Shown here piece by piece: positions 9,575-18,165 of a stretch of DNA of 64,000 nt. Each line of letters begins with the position of its first letter. Position 1 is the first letter of the stretch. The DNA comes from Caldilineaceae bacterium (GTDB lineage: Bacteria > Chloroflexota > Anaerolineae > Caldilineales > Caldilineaceae), in the NCBI GenBank assembly GCA_022842065.1, contig JALHQH010000015.1:124001-188000 (forward strand). Direction: 5' to 3'. Under the pieces are notes generated by a model. That model was not told the DNA's origin. It did no database searches and saw only the letters and a program-made list of their open reading frames with translations. The position numbers and the translations under genes were made by a program.

Positions 9575-11539
9575 ATGGGTACATCGACGATTCCCGCGGT
9601 GAAGACCATGCCGGTCTTTACCGAGGCCACGCTGAATGCCGGCATCCCCTCGGGGCCGATAGAGCAAAAGTGGGAAAAGCATAAATTTGAAATGAAGTTG
9701 GTCAATCCGGCCAACAAGCGTAAATATACGGTCATTGTCGTCGGCACCGGTCTGGCTGGTGGTGCTGCCGCGGCAACGATGGGCGAATTGGGCTATAATG
9801 TCAAGAGCTTTTGTTATCAAGATAGTCCACGCCGCGCGCACAGTGTGGCGGCGCAAGGTGGTATTAATGCCGCCAAAAATTACCAAAATGATGGTGATAG
9901 CGTCTTCCGCCTTTTTTACGATACCGTTAAGGGGGGTGACTATCGCGCCCGTGAGGCAAATGTCTACCGCCTGGCCGAAGTGAGCGCGGCAATTATTGAC
10001 CAATGTGTGGCACAAGGTGTCCCTTTTGCCCGCGAGTACGGCGGCATGTTGGACAACCGCTCTTTTGGTGGGGCCCAGGTTTCCCGCACCTTCTATGCGC
10101 GTGGGCAAACCGGCCAACAACTGCTGCTGGGTGCTTATCAGGCGCTTTCGCGGCAGATCGCGGCGGGCAAAGTCGAGATGCATCCCCGCACTGAGATGCT
10201 CGACCTGATCGTGATCGACGGCCGGGCGCGTGGCATCGTGGTGCGCGATATGGTGACCGGGGCCATCGAATCACACTTTGCGGATGCAGTGGTCCTCGCC
10301 ACTGGTGGTTACAGCAATGCCTATTATCTTTCCACCAACGCCAAAGGCTGTAACACCACTGCGATCTGGCGCGCCTACAAGCGCGGTGCCTACTTTGCCA
10401 ATCCCTGTTTCACCCAGATTCATCCTACCTGTATCCCGATTGCCGGTGAAGAACAATCCAAGCTCACCCTCATGAGCGAATCGCTGCGCAACGATGGCCG
10501 CATTTGGGTGCCGCGCAAGGCTGATGACAAGCGCAACCCCAACGATATTCCTGACAGCGAACGTTACTATTACCTGGAAGAGCGTTACCCGGCCTTTGGT
10601 AACCTGGTGCCGCGCGATGTCGCCTCACGCGCCTCGAAAAAAGTGGTTGATGAGGGCTTTGGCGTCGGTGAACTGAAGAATGGCGTTTATCTCGACTTCG
10701 CCGATGCGATCAAGCGGTTGGGCAAAGCGGTAATCACCGACCGTTACGGCAATCTCTTTGATATGTATGAAAATATCACGGGTGAAAATCCCTATACCGT
10801 GCCCATGCGTATCTACCCCGCCGTCCACTATACCATGGGTGGTCTCTGGGTTGATTACAACCTGATGAGCACCATCCCTGGTCTCTTCGTCGTCGGGGAA
10901 GCTAACTTCTCGGATCATGGGGCCAACCGCTTGGGCGCGAGCGCGCTGATGCAGGGGCTCTCTGATGGTTACTTCGTATTGCCCTACACGATTGGCAACT
11001 ACCTGGCACAGACCAAACTCGACAAGGTCAGCGATAGTCATGCTGGGGTCAAAGAGGTTGAGACGCAGGTAGCGGATCAGGTCAAACAACTGCTCAATAT
11101 TAAGGGCAAACGTACGGTCGATTCTTTCCACAAAGAGTTAGGCCATATCGTCTGGGAATATTGTGGCATGGGGCGCACCGAAGAGGGGCTGCGCCAGGCC
11201 TTAGCAAAGATTCCCGCCTTACGTGCCGAATTTTGGGAAAATGTGATCGTCCCCGGCAGTGGCAATGACCTGAACCAGGCCCTCGAGAAAGCCGGCCGTG
11301 TCGCCGACTTCCTGGAATTGGGCGAACTAATGTGCGTCGATGCCCTCCATCGCACCGAATCCTGCGGCGGTCACTTCCGCGAGGAGAGCCAGACGGGGGA
11401 TGGCGAAGCGTTGCGTGATGACGAGAATTTTGCCTATGTCGCCGCCTGGCAATATGCCGGCACCGAGCAGGCCCCAATCCTGAATAAAGAGCCGCTCAAC
11501 TTTGAATATGTCAAGTTGACCCAGCGCAGTTATAAATAA
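9575..11539 (+). CDS. sdhA: Succinate dehydrogenase flavoprotein subunit
   Basis: A 654-aa flavoprotein that oxidises succinate to fumarate. The dinucleotide-binding motif [13 protein letters not shown] is near residue 57, and the covalent-FAD His lies in [12 protein letters not shown]. The substrate and active-site segments HPTC, ASRA and [10 protein letters not shown], and the late [19 protein letters not shown] motif, are intact. ATG 9575 follows GAGGAG (9563-9568) by six nt; a TTG at 9572 is too close. The long form is typical of the b558-type complex (non-E. coli class). It works with SdhC and SdhB in the TCA cycle and respiratory chain. Confidence 0.95.
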   Translation: MGTSTIPAVKTMPVFTEATLNAGIPSGPIEQKWEKHKFEMKLVNPANKRKYTVIVVGTGLAGGAAAATMGELGYNVKSFCYQDSPRRAHSVAAQGGINAAKNYQNDGDSVFRLFYDTVKGGDYRAREANVYRLAEVSAAIIDQCVAQGVPFAREYGGMLDNRSFGGAQVSRTFYARGQTGQQLLLGAYQALSRQIAAGKVEMHPRTEMLDLIVIDGRARGIVVRDMVTGAIESHFADAVVLATGGYSNAYYLSTNAKGCNTTAIWRAYKRGAYFANPCFTQIHPTCIPIAGEEQSKLTLMSESLRNDGRIWVPRKADDKRNPNDIPDSERYYYLEERYPAFGNLVPRDVASRASKKVVDEGFGVGELKNGVYLDFADAIKRLGKAVITDRYGNLFDMYENITGENPYTVPMRIYPAVHYTMGGLWVDYNLMSTIPGLFVVGEANFSDHGANRLGASALMQGLSDGYFVLPYTIGNYLAQTKLDKVSDSHAGVKEVETQVADQVKQLLNIKGKRTVDSFHKELGHIVWEYCGMGRTEEGLRQALAKIPALRAEFWENVIVPGSGNDLNQALEKAGRVADFLELGELMCVDALHRTESCGGHFREESQTGDGEALRDDENFAYVAAWQYAGTEQAPILNKEPLNFEYVKLTQRSYK

Positions 11540-11544
11540 TTAAA

Positions 11545-11655
11545 CGTGATGCGTAAAACGTAAAACGTAATGGGTGAATCGTCGCGTGGGAAAGTCTTTA
11601 CGTTTCACGTTTCACGTTTCACGTTTCACGTCTCACGTCTCACGTTTCACGTCTC
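11545..11655. repeat. Heptamer (CACGTTT) repeat array inside the sdh operon
   Basis: Left-hand AAACGTGA/AAACGTAA units face right-hand ACGTTTC and ACGTCTC units, forming a potential fold-back between sdhA and sdhB. It is the same family as at 2405, 15868, 26404 and 57519. Confidence 0.85.
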
Positions 11656-11675
11656 CACTAGAAAGTTAGCAAATC

Positions 11676-12431
11676 ATGAAGTTACACTTGAAAGTTTGGC
11701 GCCAGAAGGGGCAGAACCAAGCAGGCCAGTTGGTCAATTATGACCTGGACGGCGTGAGCCCGGATTCGTCCTTTCTGGAAATGCTGGATAAGTTGAATGA
11801 AGAGTTGCAGGAGAAGGGCGAGGAGCCGGTTGCCTTTGATCATGATTGTCGTGAAGGCATCTGTGGTTCTTGTGGTTTGATGATTAACGGGGTTGCCCAC
11901 GGCCCTAAGAAAGCGGTGGCCACCTGTCAGTTGCACATGCGCACCTTTAAGGATGGCGATACCATCGTCGTCGAACCGTGGCGCGCCACCCCCTTCCCGT
12001 TGATCAAAGATCTGATCGTCAACCGCAGCGCTTTTGATCGGATCATCCAAGCGGGCGGCTATGTCTCCGTCTCCACCGGCAGCGCGCCGGATGCCAACGC
12101 GATTGCCATCTCCAAAACGGTGGCGGATCAGTCGATGGATGCGGCGGCTTGTATCGGCTGTGGCGCTTGTGTCGCTGCTTGCCCGAATGGCTCGGCGATG
12201 CTTTTCACTGCGGCCAAGGTTGGTCATCTCAACTCGCTGCCCCAGGGCAAGACCGAACGCTATGATCGCGCCGTGCTCATGGTCAACCAGCACGATGCCG
12301 AAGGTTTTGGCGGCTGCACCAACATCCGCGAATGTGAAGCAGCCTGCCCCAAGGAGATCAGCATCGACTTCATCGGCATGTTGAACCGCGAGTTGATCGC
12401 CGGGACTTTGCGGGGGGCGGGCAAACGCTAG
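11676..12431 (+). CDS. sdhB: Succinate dehydrogenase iron-sulfur subunit
   Basis: A 251-aa protein carrying electrons from SdhA FAD to quinone. The N-terminal plant-type ferredoxin domain has the 2Fe-2S set [10 protein letters not shown] plus a later C (TCQLHM). The C-terminal domain has [13 protein letters not shown] and a second cluster set, [15 protein letters not shown], for 4Fe-4S and 3Fe-4S. All cysteines expected for the three clusters are visible. It follows sdhA by 136 bp of repeats, so co-transcription would have to read through that array. Confidence 0.95.
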   Translation: MKLHLKVWRQKGQNQAGQLVNYDLDGVSPDSSFLEMLDKLNEELQEKGEEPVAFDHDCREGICGSCGLMINGVAHGPKKAVATCQLHMRTFKDGDTIVVEPWRATPFPLIKDLIVNRSAFDRIIQAGGYVSVSTGSAPDANAIAISKTVADQSMDAAACIGCGACVAACPNGSAMLFTAAKVGHLNSLPQGKTERYDRAVLMVNQHDAEGFGGCTNIRECEAACPKEISIDFIGMLNRELIAGTLRGAGKR

Positions 12432-12450
12432 GGCGTTAGCTTTGCCAATT

Positions 12451-12568
12451 TTGTAACTACCAAGCCACCCCCTCCTAACCTCCCCCTGTTAAGGGGAGGA
12501 ACAGTCGTACCGTCGACCACTCCTTCCCTTAGCAAGGCCGGGTTAGGGTGGGGTTCGTAAGTAGCTAC
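12451..12568. repeat. MITE-like interspersed inverted repeat
   Basis: GTAACTACCAAGCCACCCC at the left and GGGTGGGG...GTAAGTAGCTAC at the right are roughly complementary, with an internal TTAAGGGGAGG segment. Similar 'CCCACCCTAACC...AAGGGGAGG' elements are scattered in many bacterial genomes. It carries no ORF. Confidence 0.6.
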
Positions 12569-12572
12569 CCAC

Positions 12573-12642
12573 AACATACACACTTTTCGTTTCGTACAGG
12601 CACGGTATACCGTGCCCGTACGAAACGAAAAGTGTGTATGTT
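12573..12642. repeat. 70-bp near-perfect palindrome upstream of the merB-like gene
   Basis: The 35-bp arms are centred on GTATAC (12605-12610) and have a single mismatch. The right arm ends 18 nt before ATG 12661, so it lies in the leader of the merB-like gene and could act as a terminator for sdhB or a leader hairpin (TTTTT follows at 12641-12645). Confidence 0.9.
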
Positions 12643-12660
12643 TTTAATGAGGTTAACTCA

Positions 12661-13377
12661 ATGTCCACCACACCTGCAACACCTGCTGATGACTTAATCT
12701 GGAGGGCGCGCACCTTTATCTATGAACACTTTGTCGCAACCGCCCGCGCCCCCCATGTCACACAGATCGCCGCGCACTTTGCCCTACCCCTAGCCGAAGC
12801 AGAAGGGATGCTCCACGCGCTACATGACCGCCACGCACTCTTTTTAGAGCCGGGGACAACCGAAATTCGCCTCGCCAATCCCTTCTCAGCGATTCCGACC
12901 GACTTTATAACCGAAGTGAACGGTCAACGTTACTGGGCTAACTGCGCGTGGGACTCGTTAGGAGTGATCGTTGCGGTGGGGGCAGGAGAAGGGATAGTTC
13001 ATGCTCAATGTGCTGGTGATGGGCTGCCCTTAACGGTGCGGGTGGAAAATGGGCAAGTGGTTGACAGCGGCGCGGTTGCCCATGTGCTTGTGCCTTTTCA
13101 ACATTGGTATGATGATCTGGTCTTCACCTGAGCGAATATTCAATACTTCCGGTCGGAAGCGAATTTTGCAGCATGGGTAGCTGCCCCCAATCACACCCGT
13201 GGTGAAGTGCTCTCCCTGCCCACGCTTTGGGCACTCTCACAAGCCTGGTACCATGACCGCCTTTCACCTGCCTATCGCAGCCGTACGGTGGCACAGGTAA
13301 CCGCAATCTTTCAGGCGCTGGGGTTGACTTCAGCTTTTTGGGCGTTGCAAGAGAGTGTGGAGATTCCACAGAAGTAA
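12661..13377 (+). CDS. Candidate selenocysteine-containing organomercurial (alkylmercury) lyase family protein, in-frame TGA at Sec157
   Basis: ATG 12661 follows GAGG at 12649-12652. Codons 1-156 encode an N-terminal helical domain, then the MerB-type core with YWANCAWD (C95, D98, matching E. coli MerB C96 and D99). TGA at 13129-13131 would end translation, but the same frame continues 81 more codons to TAA 13375-13377. That part matches the family C-terminus: IQYFRSEANFAAW, LPTLWALSQAWYHDRL, and ending near LGLTSAFW. Aligned with MerB (SFCC...FFAS), the TGA falls on catalytic Cys159. A hairpin with a GGTC loop starts 15 nt after the TGA (see 13129-13159). I infer Sec insertion. The alternative is a TGT/TGC-to-TGA nonsense mutation. 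MerB cleaves C-Hg bonds in the cytoplasm, but no mer operon is nearby, so the substrate is open. Confidence 0.7.
13129..13159 (+). promoter_or_regulatory. Putative bacterial SECIS element (UGA plus downstream stem-loop)
   Basis: TGA (13129-13131) is followed after 14 nt by CTTCC (13146-13150), loop GGTC (13151-13154) and GGAAG (13155-13159). UGA-to-loop distance is 19 nt; in E. coli fdhF it is 18 nt with the same GGUC loop, where SelB contacts the loop G and U. AAT (13142-13144) may pair with a downstream ATT to extend the stem beyond a small internal loop. Confidence 0.6.
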
Positions 13378-13392
13378 CCCAAATCGTCGTAG

Positions 13393-13461
13393 GGGCATAA
13401 GGTGCGGCGGCTGACAAGTTGACACTGCTGCATATATCTGCCACCGCCGCATCTTGTGCCC
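13393..13461. terminator. Imperfect 18-bp hairpin after the merB-like gene
   Basis: 13393-13410 pairs with 13444-13461 at 16 of 18 positions. CGTCTTT follows on the plus strand. It starts 15 nt after the TAA stop of the merB-like gene. Confidence 0.45.
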
Positions 13462-13524
13462 GTCTTTACCATTCGCCAACAGTACGATAGCTCGTGCTTC
13501 TACGCCTATAACGTGGATTTCTGG

Positions 13525-13580
13525 CATGAAAAATAGCCACAGAGAAACGCAGCTGCGTTTCTCTGTGGCTATTTTTCATG
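13525..13580. terminator. Bidirectional terminator, 56-bp perfect palindrome
   Basis: The palindrome is exact and its outer part is AAAAATAG / CTATTTTT, giving a T-tract on both strands. It lies between the convergent merB-like and rhaEW genes, as expected for a shared terminator. Confidence 0.85.
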
Positions 13581-13623
13581 TTTAGTGGTGCCGGCTCGGT
13601 GCGGGGCCGGATGCGTAGAGCAA

Positions 13624-15816
13624 TTAGCGCAAAAACGCCTCGTGCAAACCCCCATCAACCGTGATGATCTGTCCTGCGGTCTGGCGCAGCCGGTTGGTAA
13701 AGAGCAGGAAGAACGCTTCGGCCTGATCCGCCGGCGTGATCGGGCGCTTGAGCAGCGTGCGGTTCGCATAGAATTGGGCTAGTTTGGTCGTCAGCGATTC
13801 GGTTGGTTCATCTTCGCTGTAGGAGATGTTGTACTTGGCCAACGACGAGATCACGCGGTCGCGCGGGAACATGGCGCTCCCTTGGACGACGGTCGCCGGG
13901 GCCACGCCGTTGACGCGCACCAACGGGGCCAGTTCAATCGCCAGCTCACGCACCAGGTGATTCGCCGCGGCCTTGCTGGTGTCATAGGCAAGGCTGCCCT
14001 TTTTGGCGACCACGGCGTTGGCCGAGGTGGTCAACACGAGATTGGCCGGCAACCCTTGGCGTGCCCACAGCTGTGCCGCTTCATCTGCCACCAGGTAAGA
14101 GCCGGTAACGTTGATCGCAAAGGTCAGCGCCCAGCGGGCGTCGGGAATGTGGCCGCTGGTGTCGGGGGCGACAAAGATACCCGCGGTTACCGCCACGCCG
14201 TCAAGGCCGCCATAGGCCAGCGTTGCTTGGTTCAACATGGCGTGGATACTCTCGCGATTGGTCACATCCGCGGCCAATCCGATGGCCGGGCCACAGTTGG
14301 AGATGCCACTGCCGGCCACCCCAATCCCTACCCCATTGCGTTCGATGATTAGCTCGGCCGTGGCTTGGGCCGCGCCTTCATCGAGATCGACACAGACGAT
14401 GTGCGCCCCTTCGCGGGAAAGGCGCAAGGCAACTTCACGGCCAATCCCACTGCCGCCACCAACCACGGCGATAATTTGCCGCGCCAGTTCTTTTTCGGCG
14501 GGCATGCGCTGCAGTTTGGCCTCTTCGAGCAGCCAATACTCAATGTCAAAGGCTTCTTGCAGGGGGAGTGCGGTGTATTCATCCATCGCCTCTGCCCCGC
14601 GCATGACTTCGATGGCACAGTTATAAAACTCGGCGGTGACGCGCGATTCGCTCTTGTCCTTGCCCCAGGCGATCATGCCCAGGCCGGGAATCAGAATCAC
14701 GGTGGGGTTGGGGTCGCGCATGGCCGGCGAGTCGGGATGTTTGTGCGCTTCGTAGTAAGCCGCATAATCCTGCCGATACTGGGCTAAACCCGCGCTGAGT
14801 GCTTGTTTGAGCGCCTCGACATCTTCCTGCTCGCCATCCCAAGCGACATAAAGCGGTTTGATCTTGGTGCGCAAGAAGTGATCGGGGCAGGAGGTGCCCA
14901 ACGCGGCCAGCCGCGGTGCGTCGTGGCTGTTGACAAAGCGCAGGATCGCCCCATCTTCCTGGATGGTGCCGACAAAACGCTTCTGGCCGCTCACCTGGCC
15001 GCGCAACCAAGGCAGAATTTCGGCAAAAACCTTGTGGCGCTTGCCTTCGTCGAGTGACTGATATTTCTGGCCGCCAAAGGTTGCGTTTCCCTTTTCGCGC
15101 GCCTCAATAAAACGCGCCGCCCGCTCGATCAGATCAAGACTCAGGTCATAACAGGCTTTGTCATCATCAGCCCAGTTGATTAGCCCGTGGCTGCCCATGA
15201 TCGCGCCCTTGGCCTGGGGATGGGCCTGGCAGACCTCTTGCAACTTGAGACCCAGGTCAAAGCCGGGGCGCTGCCAAGGCGTCCAGATCACCTCGTCGCC
15301 GTAGATTTCACGAGTCAACCGTTCCGAATTTTTGGCCGCGGCCAGCGCAATCACCGCGTTGGGATGAGTGTGGTCAACATGTTTAAAGGGGACAAAGGCA
15401 TGCAGCGGCGTGTCGATCGACGAGGGGCGCGGGTTGAGGTTAAAGGTGGCGTGGCTGTAAAAACCAACCATCTGATCTTCAATCGCACTTTTGGGACCGC
15501 GTTCGGGGGCACGGTGATAATGATCCTGTAACCCGCGCAGCTTATCCATATAAAGGGACGAAAAGTTGGCGCGGCCCGCAGTGCGCAAGTCACCGCCCGA
15601 GCCTTTGACCCAGAGCACTTCGACGGCCTCCCCGCTCAGCGGGTCACTTTCCATGAGCTTCGCCGAGGTATTGCCGCCGCCGGTGTTGGTAATCCGGCCA
15701 TCGCTGCCCAGCAGATTGGAGCGATAGACGAGCCGCGCCAGCCCATCCAGTTGATCGGCATAGGCCTCGTTCCAGCCGTAATTGACATATTGATAGGTTG
15801 CTGGGGATTCTGACAT
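13624..15816 (-). CDS. rhaEW: Bifunctional rhamnulose-1-phosphate aldolase / L-lactaldehyde dehydrogenase (SDR) fusion
   Basis: A 730-aa fusion. Residues about 1-430 are a class II aldolase with the zinc-binding HVDHTHPNA motif and GSHGLINW. It should cleave L-rhamnulose-1-phosphate to DHAP and L-lactaldehyde. Residues about 445-730 are an SDR with GGGSGIG, the Ser in LTTSANAV and YDTSK (YxxxK), which in this family oxidises lactaldehyde to L-lactate. GAGGAG precedes ATG 15816. It is last in a minus-strand set with lutABC, which would oxidise that lactate to pyruvate. Rhamnose isomerase and kinase genes are not in the window. The symbol follows the oxidative rhamnose pathway naming. Confidence 0.88.
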   Translation of the reverse strand: MSESPATYQYVNYGWNEAYADQLDGLARLVYRSNLLGSDGRITNTGGGNTSAKLMESDPLSGEAVEVLWVKGSGGDLRTAGRANFSSLYMDKLRGLQDHYHRAPERGPKSAIEDQMVGFYSHATFNLNPRPSSIDTPLHAFVPFKHVDHTHPNAVIALAAAKNSERLTREIYGDEVIWTPWQRPGFDLGLKLQEVCQAHPQAKGAIMGSHGLINWADDDKACYDLSLDLIERAARFIEAREKGNATFGGQKYQSLDEGKRHKVFAEILPWLRGQVSGQKRFVGTIQEDGAILRFVNSHDAPRLAALGTSCPDHFLRTKIKPLYVAWDGEQEDVEALKQALSAGLAQYRQDYAAYYEAHKHPDSPAMRDPNPTVILIPGLGMIAWGKDKSESRVTAEFYNCAIEVMRGAEAMDEYTALPLQEAFDIEYWLLEEAKLQRMPAEKELARQIIAVVGGGSGIGREVALRLSREGAHIVCVDLDEGAAQATAELIIERNGVGIGVAGSGISNCGPAIGLAADVTNRESIHAMLNQATLAYGGLDGVAVTAGIFVAPDTSGHIPDARWALTFAINVTGSYLVADEAAQLWARQGLPANLVLTTSANAVVAKKGSLAYDTSKAAANHLVRELAIELAPLVRVNGVAPATVVQGSAMFPRDRVISSLAKYNISYSEDEPTESLTTKLAQFYANRTLLKRPITPADQAEAFFLLFTNRLRQTAGQIITVDGGLHEAFLR

Positions 15817-15867
15817 GGGTGCTCCTCTAGTTGTCTTCCTTTGATTTGTCTAAGCTTGTTCTGAACA

Positions 15868-15975
15868 TGCGTGATGTGTGAAACGTAAAACGTAAAACGT
15901 GATGCGTGATGCACGCCGCGAGCTTGTCGAACGGCACGTTTTACGTTTTACGTTTTACGCATCACGTAACGTTTT
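15868..15975. repeat. Heptamer (ACGTTTT/ATCACGT) repeat array
   Basis: Inverted arrays of AAACGTA/AAACGTG and TTTTACG/CATCACG flank a spacer containing GAGCTTGTCGAACGG. It fills the gap between lutC and rhaEW and its right end reaches the lutC stop codon. Confidence 0.85.
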
Positions 15976-16657
15976 ACTCAACAATCAACACTTCCAGCGT
16001 ACGCGGCCCATGTACCCCTTCGACGCGGTTCAGTTCAATGTCCGAGGTGGCGGATGGACCGGAAATAAAGGTGATCGGGCGCGGCTGATCGTGTACCACT
16101 GCTGCCAAGCCGGCAATCGCTTCGGGGACCAGGCCGACCACCTGGCGGGCTTCGATCACACAGAGATGGTAGTCAGGGAGCAGGGAAATGGCGCGGCGGC
16201 CTTGATAGGCACCCCCATCGAGTACAATCGTGCCGGTCTGTGCAATGCCGAGCGCACAGCCGGTAAGGACCCCATCGCTGGTATCGAGTTGGATATAGCT
16301 TAAATTTTCATCAGGCAGTAATTCAATCCCCGTCGGTTGCCATGCCGCAGGTAGGTCAAGGGGCACGACCAGCCGGCGCACGCCCCGCGCATCACACGCT
16401 GCGGTGATCGCCGCGGCTAACCCAGCGCTACTAACCCGGCGCACCTTGGCTTTATACTCGGTTACCCGTTCGGCGAATTGTTCGACCAACGTATCGTGCG
16501 GGGTGTCGCTGACTTGGTGGTAGGTGCGGTCAACCGCTACTTGCTGCGGTGTCTCCTCCGCGCTGACATCGCGCAGGGCGGTGCGGATGCGTTGGAGAAT
16601 TTCGCGGCGGGCGGTATTGGCTGGTTGGCTAGTTGCTTGGTTGGTTGGTGTGCTCAT
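15974..16657 (-). CDS. lutC: L-lactate utilisation protein C (LUD domain)
   Basis: A 227-aa LUD-domain protein, the small subunit of the LutABC L-lactate dehydrogenase complex (lactate to pyruvate). The conserved LUD segment includes TDGVLTGCALGIAQTGTIVLDGG, here in shortened family form, and PRPITFISGPSATSDIEL near the C-terminus. ATG 16657 overlaps the lutB stop as ATGA, so the genes are translationally coupled. The first 15 codons (TPTNQATSQPAN) are read from a TTGGTTGG-type simple repeat, suggesting repeat growth into the 5' end. Confidence 0.9.
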   Translation of the reverse strand: MSTPTNQATSQPANTARREILQRIRTALRDVSAEETPQQVAVDRTYHQVSDTPHDTLVEQFAERVTEYKAKVRRVSSAGLAAAITAACDARGVRRLVVPLDLPAAWQPTGIELLPDENLSYIQLDTSDGVLTGCALGIAQTGTIVLDGGAYQGRRAISLLPDYHLCVIEARQVVGLVPEAIAGLAAVVHDQPRPITFISGPSATSDIELNRVEGVHGPRTLEVLIVE

Positions 16658-18165
16658 GCGTCACCTGCTTTGCTTGAGGGCGTTTTTGTCTCACCAACGG
16701 GGCGTGGACGGCGCTCGGCTGGGGCGCGATCTGCCCGTTCCCGCCACCAATCGCGGAAGCTTTGTTTGGGTACCTGTTGCAGATCGCGCATGGTGCTCCA
16801 GACATTGAGCGGCGGTGGTAAGTGCTCGATCACCCCCTTGCGTGCAAAGGGCAGTTGACCCAGGCGCGCCAGCTTTTGTGCCTGTTCATAGCGGGCCGGG
16901 CTGGCAAAGATGCGTGCCATCACCTTCATGCCCAGTCGTTCGGGATCAAGGCGGTCGCGCAGTTTGCCCGCTTTTTCTTTGTGGTCAACCACGCGGGCAC
17001 GCAGGTGGACCAATACTTCGGGGATATTGATCTTAACCGGGCAGACATCGTAGCACGCCCCACAAAGCGACGAGGCGTAGGGCAGCGAACCGGCCTCCTC
17101 GACCCCAATCAACTGTGGGGTGAGGATCGCGCCAATCGGGCCAGGGTAGACCGAGTTGTAGGCGTGGCCGCCGGTACGCTCGTAGATCGGGCAGATGTTG
17201 AGACAGGCGCTACAGCGAATACAGTTGAGCGTCTGCCGCCCAATGGTGTCGGCCAACACATCGGTCCGCCCATTGTCGAGCAGCACCAGGTGAAACTCCT
17301 GCGGCCCATCGCCCTCATGCACGCCCGTCCAAAGCGAGGTGTAGGGGTTCATCCGTTCGCCGGTGGAAGAGCGGGGCAGCAGTTGTAGAAAGACCTCGAA
17401 ATCCTGCCAACTGGGGATGATCTTTTCAATACCCATGATCGAGATCAGCACCTTGGGCAAGGTCAGACACATGCGCCCGTTGCCTTCGGACTCGACCACG
17501 GCCACGGTGCCGGTTTCCGCCACGGCAAAGTTGGCCCCGCTGGTCGCCACCTCGACCTTCAGAAACTTTTCGCGCAGATAGCGGCGCGCCACCGCGGCCA
17601 GATCCGCTGGTTTGTCGGAAAGCTCGGTGACGCCCAGTGTACGCATGAAGAGTTCGCGAATCTCGGCGCGGTTCTTGTGAATCGCCGGCACCAGGATATG
17701 GGAAGACGGTTCATGCGCCAACTGGATGATCAGCTCAGCGAGATCGGTTTCAACCGCGGCGATGCCGAGTTTGGCCAGGGCGTCATTCAGGTGGATCTCA
17801 TCGGTGGTAAGCGACTTGACCTTGATGATCTCTTTGGCCCCGTGGCGCTGGACAATTTCACCGATAATGCGGTTGGCCTCTGCCCCGTCACGCGCCCAGT
17901 GGACTTGTCCGCCGGCGCGCGTCACCGATTCCTCCAACTGGAGCAGATAGTCATCGAGATGGCGTAATAGGCGCGTTTTTATTGCATAACCGGCGTCGCG
18001 CAATGCTTCCCAATCCGGCAACTCGCCGACCACATTGGCCCGTTTGCCGCGGATTGTCTGGGTCGCTTTGCCCATGTTGCGGCGTAATTGGGTGTTGCCG
18101 AGCGCGGTCTTGGCCGCTTCGGGAAAACTTAAGTGGATCGGCGTTTTGGTGCTGGTGCTACTCAT
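16654..18165 (-). CDS. lutB: L-lactate utilisation iron-sulfur protein B
   Basis: A 503-aa protein from ATG 18165, preceded by GAGGAGGAT; longer frames upstream lie inside lutA. The N-terminal part is a LUD domain (GTVAVVESEGNGRMC, GIEKIIPS). The C-terminal part has two 4Fe-4S motifs, CIRCSACLNICP and CGACYDVCPV. LutB couples lactate oxidation to electron transfer with LutA and LutC. It overlaps lutA by ATGA and lutC by ATGA, so the three form a tight operon. Confidence 0.93.
   Translation of the reverse strand: MSSTSTKTPIHLSFPEAAKTALGNTQLRRNMGKATQTIRGKRANVVGELPDWEALRDAGYAIKTRLLRHLDDYLLQLEESVTRAGGQVHWARDGAEANRIIGEIVQRHGAKEIIKVKSLTTDEIHLNDALAKLGIAAVETDLAELIIQLAHEPSSHILVPAIHKNRAEIRELFMRTLGVTELSDKPADLAAVARRYLREKFLKVEVATSGANFAVAETGTVAVVESEGNGRMCLTLPKVLISIMGIEKIIPSWQDFEVFLQLLPRSSTGERMNPYTSLWTGVHEGDGPQEFHLVLLDNGRTDVLADTIGRQTLNCIRCSACLNICPIYERTGGHAYNSVYPGPIGAILTPQLIGVEEAGSLPYASSLCGACYDVCPVKINIPEVLVHLRARVVDHKEKAGKLRDRLDPERLGMKVMARIFASPARYEQAQKLARLGQLPFARKGVIEHLPPPLNVWSTMRDLQQVPKQSFRDWWRERADRAPAERRPRPVGETKTPSSKAGDA

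Noticed and set aside
12661..13131. MerB-like gene as a simple 156-aa truncated pseudogene
   Set aside because: Possible, but the frame downstream remains open and family-like and the hairpin fits SECIS. The Sec hypothesis was preferred, with the truncation kept as the main alternative.
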